The position numbers and the translations under genes were made by a program. Under the pieces are notes generated by a model, which did no database searches, was not told the origin of the DNA, and saw only the letters and a list, made by a program, of their open reading frames with translations. DNA of 5,105 nucleotides. Origin: Synechococcales cyanobacterium PMM_0085. GTDB lineage: Bacteria > Cyanobacteriota > Cyanobacteriia > Elainellales > Elainellaceae. The stretch spans positions 1-5,105 of the forward strand of contig CASBQJ010000339.1 in assembly GCA_949127705.1 (NCBI GenBank), in the 5' to 3' direction. Below, piece by piece: positions 1 to 4,229 of this stretch (the first letter of the stretch is position 1; each line of letters starts with the position of its first letter).

Positions 1-1
1 T

Positions 2-823
2 CCCACTCCAGCAGCCAAAATTCCCGTTGCTATGACGATCGCCGGGTCTGATAGTGGCGGTGGTGCAGGCATTCAGGCCGACTTACGCACCTTTGCCTTC
101 CATCAGGTGCATGGCACCAGTGCGCTCACCTGCATTACTGCCCAAAATACCCAGGGTGTGACGCGGGTCGATGCGCTGCCGCCAGACTCTGTGGCCGCTC
201 AAATTACCGCTGTGGTTTCAGACATTGGTGTGCAGGCGGTCAAAACCGGGATGTTGCTGAATCAAGAGATTATTGCAGCGGTGGTGCAGCAGGCGATCGC
301 CCTCTCCTTGCCCAATCTCGTGGTTGACCCGGTGATGGTATCGCGCACGGGGGCACAACTGCTGGCAGATGAGGCGATCGCCAAGCTCTGCACTGACCTG
401 ATTCCCCTGGCCACTTTGATCACACCCAACCGCTACGAAGCCCAAATCCTCAGCGGCAGGGAAATTCATACGCTCAACGATTTAGAGCAAGCTGCCCAGC
501 AGATGCGCAAAACTCTGGGGGCACAGGCCGTTTTGGTCAAAGGCGGCGGCATGGCAGGCGATCTGCGCGGTGTGGATGTATTTTGGGATGGCGATCGGCT
601 GGAAACCCTGCGCACCGAAACCGTTAACACTACCGATACCCACGGCACTGGCTGTACGCTCTCGGCGGCGATCGCCGCCAACCTCGCCCTCGACTACGAT
701 TTATTTACGGCCGTGCAGCAGGCCAAAACCTACGTCACCAGCGCCCTGCACCATGCCCTGCGGATTGGCCAAGGCCAAGGCCCGGTGGGGCATTTCTTCC
801 CGCTGCTCAACAAACCCAGATAA
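2..823 (+). CDS. thiD: Hydroxymethylpyrimidine/phosphomethylpyrimidine kinase, 5' end outside window
   Basis: ThiD phosphorylates 4-amino-5-hydroxymethyl-2-methylpyrimidine twice with ATP in the cytoplasm, giving the HMP-PP that ThiE joins to the thiazole to make thiamin phosphate. Numbering from the Met at 32, the sequence shows the N-terminal ribokinase-fold motif TIAGSDSGGGAGIQADL (residues 2-18), VVDPVM (97-102), LVKGGG, and the C-terminal anion-hole motif DTHGTGC (202-208). The frame stays open to the left edge and reads PTPAAKIPVA before that Met. ThiD proteins usually have about 5-12 residues before TIAG, often ending V-A-L, so the Met at 32 is probably internal and the true start lies before the window. 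The C-terminus is complete and family length is normal. It contains three HIP1 octamers and has high GC. It converges with the minus-strand gene at 1023-1442. Identification is firm; only the start is uncertain. Confidence 0.95.
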   Translation, partial: PTPAAKIPVAMTIAGSDSGGGAGIQADLRTFAFHQVHGTSALTCITAQNTQGVTRVDALPPDSVAAQITAVVSDIGVQAVKTGMLLNQEIIAAVVQQAIALSLPNLVVDPVMVSRTGAQLLADEAIAKLCTDLIPLATLITPNRYEAQILSGREIHTLNDLEQAAQQMRKTLGAQAVLVKGGGMAGDLRGVDVFWDGDRLETLRTETVNTTDTHGTGCTLSAAIAANLALDYDLFTAVQQAKTYVTSALHHALRIGQGQGPVGHFFPLLNKPR

Positions 824-882
824 ACAACCCTACAATCGCCCCTTAAGATCGCGAATTAAATAGTTTGCAAAATTGACGCATT

Positions 883-967
883 TTGAGGACATGGCAGTGC
901 CATGTCCCTACCCAGGGGATTTGCACGGTTGAGGACATGGCAGTGCCATGTCCCTACCCAGGGGATT
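883..967. repeat. Tandem pair of identical 39-nt palindromic repeats (REP/MITE-like)
   Basis: Two identical 39-nt copies lie at 883-921 and 929-967, separated by 7 nt (period 46). Each carries a perfect inverted repeat with arms GGACATGGCA and TGCCATGTCC around one central G (887-907 and 933-953), then CCCTACCCAGGGGATT. Palindromes of this style (GGACATGGCA...TGCCATGTCC next to CCCTAC) are, from memory, a dispersed intergenic family in cyanobacteria. The pair sits between the convergent ends of thiD and the 139-aa gene, a typical place for REP-like elements. It could form stable RNA hairpins on either strand, but no U-tract follows, so a role as an intrinsic terminator is not shown. No ORF is present. 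Confidence 0.85.
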
Positions 968-1022
968 GTAGGTTAATCAATTGATCAGCCTGAGGAAGGA
1001 TTTTGCGGCGGGGTAATGCTGA

Positions 1023-1442
1023 TTACTCCCCTGCGCTCCAAGTCGATTCCCAGTCGGGGCATTGCTCCGACTCCCAGCCCGAGGGGTGCATGCCGCACAC
1101 CAGCATCGTGCCGCCGTAGGCTTGGCCGTGGTAGTTGCGGCAACCTACACACGCAGGATGCTGATTCAGCATTGGTTCTACGGTTTGAGTGAAGGGCTGC
1201 ACCGAGTCTGTTAGGGTGCTTTCAACGCCGCCCATAGCTTGGATAAATGGCTCAATCCAGCTGCCTAGCTGCTGCTCAAATTCAGTTAATTCGGGGGCGA
1301 TCGCTTCATTTAACTGATCGACGAATTGATCGACCACCTCATCTGACCACTCAAATAGCGTATCCACCGCCTCATTGGCACCTTTGGCAAACTCTTCTAA
1401 CAGCCGCTCTACTTCCTGCGCAAACGATTCCAACATTGCCAT
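1023..1442 (-). CDS. Conserved small cyanobacterial-type protein with a four-Cys C-terminal motif
   Basis: A 139-aa acidic protein of unknown function. Residues 1-90 are predicted helical and rich in Glu, Asp and Gln (for example EVERLLEEFAKGANEAVDTLF), with amphipathic spacing and no membrane segment or signal peptide. Residues 98-130 form a compact motif: C98-x2-C101, H105, C116-G-M-H119 and C128-P-D-W. Spacing and nearby His residues suggest a small zinc-ribbon-like or other metal site; this is inference. I recall similar Cys-motif tails (CxGC...YHGQ...LVCGMHP..CPDW) on cyanobacterial hypothetical proteins, but I have no name for the family. The ATG at 1442 is preceded by AGGTGG six nt upstream (1449-1454), which favours it over the in-frame ATG two codons later. 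The next gene upstream on the same strand is the phasin-like gene, 115 nt away; both proteins begin Met-Ala-Met. Confidence 0.85.
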   Translation of the reverse strand: MAMLESFAQEVERLLEEFAKGANEAVDTLFEWSDEVVDQFVDQLNEAIAPELTEFEQQLGSWIEPFIQAMGGVESTLTDSVQPFTQTVEPMLNQHPACVGCRNYHGQAYGGTMLVCGMHPSGWESEQCPDWESTWSAGE

Positions 1443-1448
1443 ACAGTT

Positions 1449-1454
1449 CCACCT
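1449..1454 (-). promoter_or_regulatory. Strong ribosome binding site (AGGTGG) of the four-Cys protein gene
   Basis: AGGTGG on the minus strand lies six nt before the ATG at 1442 and fixes that start. The in-frame ATG at 1436 would be 12 nt away. Three further AGGA pentamer-like cores occur just upstream within the 12-nt tandem repeat. Confidence 0.7.
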
Positions 1455-1455
1455 A

Positions 1456-1487
1456 GAGTCCTATTTCGAGTCCTATTTCGAGTCCTA
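1456..1487. repeat. 12-nt tandem repeat in the leader of the four-Cys gene
   Basis: GAGTCCTATTTC is present at 1456-1467 and 1468-1479, with a partial third copy (GAGTCCTA) at 1480-1487. On the minus strand, which is the sense strand of the downstream gene, this gives three TAGGACTC blocks immediately before the ribosome binding site. Exact copies suggest recent slippage or duplication. The purine-rich AGGA cores resemble extra anti-rRNA sites, but no function can be shown. Confidence 0.8.
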
Positions 1488-1500
1488 CACCCACCCGCTT

Positions 1501-1560
1501 AATTCAAACCCGATTCAAACTCGATTCAAATCAGATTCAAACCCAATTCAAATCGAATTA
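1501..1560. repeat. 11-nt-period direct repeat array, invariant ATTCAAA core (possible operator)
   Basis: Five copies of the heptamer ATTCAAA occur at 1502-1508, 1513-1519, 1524-1530, 1535-1541 and 1546-1552, each followed by a variable 4-nt linker (cccg, ctcg, tcag, ccca, tcga). On the minus strand the core reads TTTGAAT. A 7+4 nt arrangement in 11-nt steps places every core on one DNA face. It is the architecture of binding sites for PhoB/OmpR-type response regulators, although the heptamer itself is not the Pho-box consensus. The array lies 60-110 nt upstream of the start of the four-Cys gene and touches the stop codon of the phasin-like gene (1558-1560). The alternative is a neutral minisatellite. 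Confidence 0.75.
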
Positions 1561-1941
1561 GTCCCGTTTCAGCCGCCGCAGTTCTGCTTGCAGTTGTTCT
1601 ACCTGCTGTCGCAGCTCGTCAGCCGCACTGGATGCGGGTGGTTTAGCCGGGATGTCCTCATCGGTAAGGATTTCGATCCGCCGTGGTTCCGCTGGCTTTT
1701 GGCCTGTGGGACTGGGCGCTTGGTTGGCAGGTTGCTGTGCCCGAACCAGCATTTCTTCTACCATGCGCTTGGCTTCTTCGGCACTAATCTCGCCCCGTGC
1801 CACCATTTCATCCGCTAACTTTTGTACCTGCGATCGCAAGTCACCCAACGTGCTGCCAGCTTTCTCCCCAGCGTAGGACGCTAGCCCCACCCCTAGATAA
1901 AACGCCTTTTGCACCAGATCTCCAAATCCAGCCATTGCCAT
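1558..1941 (-). CDS. Phasin-like (PHA granule-associated family) protein with C-terminal coiled coil
   Basis: A 127-aa protein resembling the short phasin-family proteins of cyanobacteria. Phasins coat polyhydroxyalkanoate granules, but many cyanobacterial members are annotated from the N-terminal helix pair alone, so the granule role here is inference. Residues 5-28 (GFGDLVQKAFYLGVGLASYAGEKAG) are an amphipathic helix rich in Gly and Ala. Residues 35-65 contain the family-like segment DEMVARGEISAEEAKRMVEEM. Residues 68-104 are a Pro/Ala/Gln-rich linker. Residues 105-127 form a short charged coiled coil with Leu at 110, 117, 121 and 124. The ATG at 1941 has GAGG only four nt upstream (1946-1949). 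The in-frame ATG two codons on, at 1935, would have a ten-nt spacing, so either start is possible. No membrane segment long enough to span a bilayer is seen. No PHA synthase gene is in the window. Confidence 0.8.
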   Translation of the reverse strand: MAMAGFGDLVQKAFYLGVGLASYAGEKAGSTLGDLRSQVQKLADEMVARGEISAEEAKRMVEEMLVRAQQPANQAPSPTGQKPAEPRRIEILTDEDIPAKPPASSAADELRQQVEQLQAELRRLKRD

Positions 1942-2129
1942 TGTTCCTCGCGCTGTGAACGTCTGGCACTCGACACTGACTCTACGCTAAACGGTGACGC
2001 TAAGCAGCGGCGAAACGCCAATACATCCAGGATAGAAGTAAATCTTCAGACTGCCTACAAGAAAGCAGGAGTAGATAGGGCGGAAATCTCGCCTGCCAAT
2101 GCTACGCCGTGAGAGAGGCTATAGAGTCG
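1942..2129. other. Upstream region of the phasin-like gene; no gene seen
   Basis: This 188-nt gap between the ABC gene stop and the phasin-like start holds no convincing ORF or RNA gene. It contains a direct repeat ACGCTAA at 1984-1990 and 1997-2003 (13-nt period) and a small GGCG-AAA-CGCC hairpin at 2009-2019. I see no clear -10/-35 pair on the minus strand and no T-rich terminator after the ABC gene. Confidence 0.5.
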
Positions 2130-2864
2130 TTAGACCCTCAGCATCCCATCTTCTAGATACACAATCCGATCCGAAAAAGACATAATTCGCTCGTCATGAG
2201 TGGCGATTAGCACCGTGCAGCCTTCCTCGCGAGCCAAATTGCATAGCAAATCTGTGACCAGCCGTCCATTGGTAGAATCTAAAGCTGCCGTGGGTTCGTC
2301 GGCAATGATTAGCTGAGGTTTCCCGGCTAGGGCACGGGCCACGCCTACTCGCTGCATCTGCCCACCCGAAAGCTGCCGTGGCAAATGGTTGAGTTTATCG
2401 CCAAGGCCAACGCTCTCTAATAGCCGCCGTGCCTGACGATGGCAACTATGGCCATGAATCCCCTTCAAGTTGAGTGCCACTTCTACGTTTTCGAGTGCCG
2501 TCAGCGTATGCAACAAGTTGTTGTCTTGAAAGACGATGCCCACATGCTGCAACCGAAACTGGGCAAGCTGTGAGCGAGACATCTGGTGCAGTGATTGACC
2601 CAATAGTTCCACCTGCCCGGTGGTTGGGGTCAGCAGCCCTGCCACAATCAGCAGTAACGTTGTTTTTCCGGCTCCGGCAGGGCCCATCACCAGTTGCACC
2701 GTACCCGCAGAAATCGTCAGGTCAATCGCTTTTAATGCCTGAAACGGTTCGGCTTCACTGTCATACACCATCGCTATATCGCGCAGCAATACCGCAGGCG
2801 GTGGCACAGATGCCGCTGGCGGGAAACCACTAACAGTAGGAGTAGGAGTGGTGGGGTGAAGCAT
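2130..2864 (-). CDS. ABC transporter ATP-binding protein, LolD/MacB/FtsE-type
   Basis: A 244-aa nucleotide-binding subunit that would power a membrane partner for export or lipoprotein-type transport. All ATPase motifs are present: Walker A GPAGAGKTT (61-69, K67), Q-loop VFQDNNLL (Q113), signature LSGGQMQR (165-172), Walker B LIIADEP with catalytic E190, D-loop AALD (193-196) and H-loop THD (H223). Walker A has Ala where the subfamily usually has Ser (GPSGSGKTT), a tolerated change. Residues 1-25 are an unusual Pro/Thr-rich extension before the normal start of the fold (LLRDIAMVYD). The ATG at 2864 has no good ribosome binding site, and an in-frame TAG lies 12 codons upstream. A GTG at 2807 (V20) is an alternative start. 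No permease or membrane-fusion gene is adjacent, so the substrate is unknown. The DevA family was considered, but its usual IFQaHNLL motif differs here. Confidence 0.92.
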   Translation of the reverse strand: MLHPTTPTPTVSGFPPAASVPPPAVLLRDIAMVYDSEAEPFQALKAIDLTISAGTVQLVMGPAGAGKTTLLLIVAGLLTPTTGQVELLGQSLHQMSRSQLAQFRLQHVGIVFQDNNLLHTLTALENVEVALNLKGIHGHSCHRQARRLLESVGLGDKLNHLPRQLSGGQMQRVGVARALAGKPQLIIADEPTAALDSTNGRLVTDLLCNLAREEGCTVLIATHDERIMSFSDRIVYLEDGMLRV

Positions 2865-3056
2865 GATGAAGAGTATTTGCTTCTCGGTTCTATGCTTCTA
2901 TTTTTAACCCGAACGCTACAGAATGAACCATTTGGTCATCAACTGTAATCAGGCTTGAACGATAGAGCACTTGAAATAACAACAGATAACCCGGCCTGCC
3001 GAGGGAGAGGGGGCGATCGCTTCATCTCCTTGCGGAGTAATTATTTATTAAGTTTA
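2865..3056. other. Intergenic region between ABC gene and recombinase remnant; no gene seen
   Basis: No ORF and no leftover of the missing recombinase C-terminus (no HxLRH-like or Tyr-motif coding on the minus strand). It holds one HIP1 octamer (3013-3020) and a small CTCC-TTGC-GGAG hairpin near 3030. An A/T-rich stretch near 2895-2905 could form a -10 for the ABC gene, but no matching -35 is clear. Confidence 0.4.
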
Positions 3057-3756
3057 TTAAGTTGGCGATACGTGCTCCGCACAGGCAAGCCAACGCAAAT
3101 TCCATCTCGATAACCTTTCTAGGGCAAATGGTAGGTAAACCGATCCATATCCCTGAGCTAGATCATGATTGATGTAGCTTTCTGGTTCGCTGTAAATGGT
3201 TTTGTAGCGGTTCACTCAGGCTGGTGGGCAACATGGTGACTCGATTTTTATTGCCTTTGGCATCACGCACCACAATCTGATGCTGAGCAAAGTCAAGATC
3301 CTTGACGCGCAGGCTAAGTCCTTCATTTAGCCGCATTCCACTGCCATAGAGCAGCTGAATGACCAGCTTGTAGACACCCGATAGGTGCTGAATGATCTCA
3401 CGCACTTCGGTCGGAGTCAGAACAGTAGGCAAGTGTTGAGATTGCTTGGCCCGAACCGCATTGATTGATGATTCTAAGGGCTGCTGAAGCACATAGCGAT
3501 ATAAAAAAAGTAAGGCGCTGAGGGCTTGGTTTTGCGTTGAGGCAGCTACGTTCTCTGTAACGGCCAGATGAGTCAGAAAAGCAGTAACTTCTGGACATCC
3601 CATGTCTTTGGGATGCCGTTTGTTGTGAAAAAGAATGTAGCGACGAATCCAGGCAACATAGCTCTCTTCGGTACGATAGGAGTAATGTTTAACCCGAATT
3701 GGATCTCGCACTTGATCGAGTAGTTTGGGAGGTCGCGGTTCGGTAGATGGCAACAT
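3057..3756 (-). pseudogene. Integron-integrase-type tyrosine recombinase, frameshifted and C-terminally truncated
   Basis: The first ~200 codons encode the N-terminal core-binding domain and part of the catalytic domain of an IntI-like recombinase. Key segments are PKLLDQVRD.IRVKHYS, AWIRRYILFHNKRHP, AASTQNQALSALLFLYR, the catalytic Arg in LLYGSGMRLNEG, and the beta-hairpin Lys in DAKGNKNRVTMLP. The frame stops at TGA 3163-3165 after KLHQS. Skipping one T near 3168 restores HDLAQGYGSVYLPFALER, the start of the IntI-specific insertion, so a one-base insertion is the likely lesion. Homology ends near 3114, and the shifted frame stops at 3057-3059. The HxxR, His/Trp and Tyr nucleophile motifs are absent, so it cannot be an active recombinase; intact relatives are about 320-340 aa. 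The ATG at 3756 matches the usual family start; an in-frame TTG at 3768 would add four residues. Unless there is a sequencing error, this is a pseudogene. Confidence 0.85.
3061..3094. repeat. Imperfect palindrome after the end of recombinase homology
   Basis: Outer arms GTTGGC (3061-3066) and GCCAAC (3089-3094) enclose an inner GTGC-TCC-GCAC hairpin (3072-3082). It lies about 20 nt past the point where integrase homology stops, so it may mark a small inserted repeat or a deletion joint. Just left of it is a 9-nt-period duplication of ATTAAGTT (3047-3054 and 3056-3063). Other copies cannot be checked from this window. Confidence 0.5.
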
Positions 3757-3769
3757 CAGAAATCTCAAC

Positions 3770-3783
3770 AGTATCTATGTACT
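3770..3783 (-). promoter_or_regulatory. LexA-box-like site upstream of the recombinase remnant
   Basis: On the minus strand the 14-mer AGTACATAGATACT matches the cyanobacterial LexA (SOS) box pattern RGTACNNNDGTWCB at all constrained positions but one (A for G at position 10). The plus-strand reading also fits with one mismatch. It ends 13 nt before the ATG at 3756, where a repressor would block transcription. SOS control of integron integrases by LexA is established in Proteobacteria. One-mismatch hits are expected about once or twice in a window of this size, so the position, rather than the match alone, gives the support. Confidence 0.35.
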
Positions 3784-3863
3784 AAACAATGCCGCCCAAG
3801 ACTCCGTGGTTTTCATGAAGATTTGCTGAAGCTTTGTAGCCGATGCTTCGACAAAAGGATAAA

Positions 3864-4027
3864 ATTCTGCATATAATCCCAATTCGGGTATATGGACAGA
3901 ATCGTGTCTGCCCTAAATGCCTTTTTAGACATATAGACTGCTACGATTCTGCCTATATCCTCCGTAAGGGTATATAGGCAGACGCGATTCTGCCTATATA
4001 CCCTATTTGAGGTTGTTAGACTAATCG
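3864..4027. repeat. Array of four 41-nt palindromic units
   Basis: Four consecutive units begin at 3864, 3905, 3946 and 3987 with an exact 41-nt step and no indels. Each begins with an ATTCTGCCTATATACCC-like half and continues with its near-inverse, GGGTATATAGGCAGA-like, so half-sites alternate in orientation. By my alignment units 1 and 3 agree at about 29 of 41 positions. Unit 2 is more diverged (about 20 of 41 against unit 3). Unit 4 keeps a near-perfect first half and a decayed second half ending AATCG. There are no unique spacers, so it is not a CRISPR array, and no ORF spans it. It begins about 110 nt upstream of the recombinase start and ends about 200 nt before the protease start. Possible roles are recombination or protein-binding sites, an operator array, or a decayed mobile repeat. 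Confidence 0.8.
3967..4004. repeat. 16-bp perfect inverted repeat with 6-nt asymmetric spacer
   Basis: GGGTATATAGGCAGA (3968-3982) and TCTGCCTATATACCC (3989-4003) are exact reverse complements around CGCGAT, and an A/T pair extends the arms to 16 bp. It straddles the junction of units 3 and 4 of the 41-nt array. The geometry (two inverted arms and a 6-nt asymmetric centre) is that of simple tyrosine-recombinase core sites, and a recombinase remnant is nearby. As RNA it would fold into a strong hairpin, but with no U-tract after it. Confidence 0.85.
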
Positions 4028-4122
4028 GCTCAGTCTACAAACAAGTTAGCCTGCTGAAATTGTCGGTGGGGTTGTGGTTGTAAGGTAATTTGCTTGTGTC
4101 AAAACTCAAGTAATCCTGAGTT
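4017..4122. other. Two small hairpins in the leader region before the protease gene
   Basis: TAGACT (4017-4022) pairs with AGTCTA (4032-4037) across 9 nt. AACTCA (4103-4108) pairs with TGAGTT (4117-4122) across 8 nt. Between array end and protease start (4028-4229) I see no gene, no clear promoter and no RNA family. Neither hairpin is followed by a T-run. Confidence 0.4.
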
Positions 4123-4218
4123 GTCTGCTTGATTCGCCCGAAACAACCTGTGGATTTAGTCTGGAATTTGGAATCAGCTAGTTGAAGTCTCTAGTGAACT
4201 GGCGAACTGTCGTACTTT

Positions 4219-4223
4219 GGAAG
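4219..4223 (+). promoter_or_regulatory. Probable ribosome binding site (GGAAG) of the protease gene
   Basis: GGAAG lies six nt before the ATG at 4230. It is only partly complementary to the 16S tail, but the spacing is good and the resulting N-terminus is a textbook signal peptide, which supports this start over the GTG at 4194 in the same frame. Confidence 0.5.
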
Positions 4224-4229
4224 CGGTAC

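Larger units (their letters stand above)
3757..4229. other. 473-nt gene-free region between recombinase remnant and protease
   Basis: Divergent intergenic region. From left to right it holds the LexA-like site (3770-3783), about 80 nt without recognised features, the 41-nt palindromic array (3864-4027), two small hairpins and the protease leader. A G-rich stretch lies near 4064-4078. No tRNA, ncRNA family or short ORF with a ribosome binding site is apparent. In an integron this side of the integrase would hold attI, but no attI or attC can be recognised. Confidence 0.5.

Noticed and set aside
883..967. Intrinsic terminators for thiD or the four-Cys gene
   Set aside because: Hairpins are strong, but no T-run follows on either strand; identical copies point to a repeat element instead.
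1502..1552. Canonical cyanobacterial Pho box
   Set aside because: Spacing matches the 11-nt architecture, but TTTGAAT departs from the PyTTAAPyPy consensus, so no specific regulator can be named.
1375..1818. Plus-strand open frame with a YFESYFESY repeat
   Set aside because: The repeat is just the translated 12-nt DNA repeat, and the frame lies antisense to two well-supported genes without a ribosome binding site.
3057..3170. Programmed frameshift giving an active recombinase
   Set aside because: No slippery heptamer is present at the shift point, and the shifted frame ends 37 codons later without the HxxR and Tyr motifs, so it cannot yield a complete enzyme.
4015..4021. GTTAGAC fits the integron crossover consensus GTTRRRY, next to the palindromic array
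   Set aside because: This 7-mer pattern is expected about ten times by chance over both strands of a 5.1-kb window, and no paired R/L boxes of an attI or attC site are visible around it.
3864..4027. CRISPR array
   Set aside because: Units follow each other directly without unique spacers, repeats are diverged, and no cas gene is present.
4064..4078. G-quadruplex in GGTGGGGTTGTGG
   Set aside because: Only two-layer G runs are possible, which is weak and common by chance.
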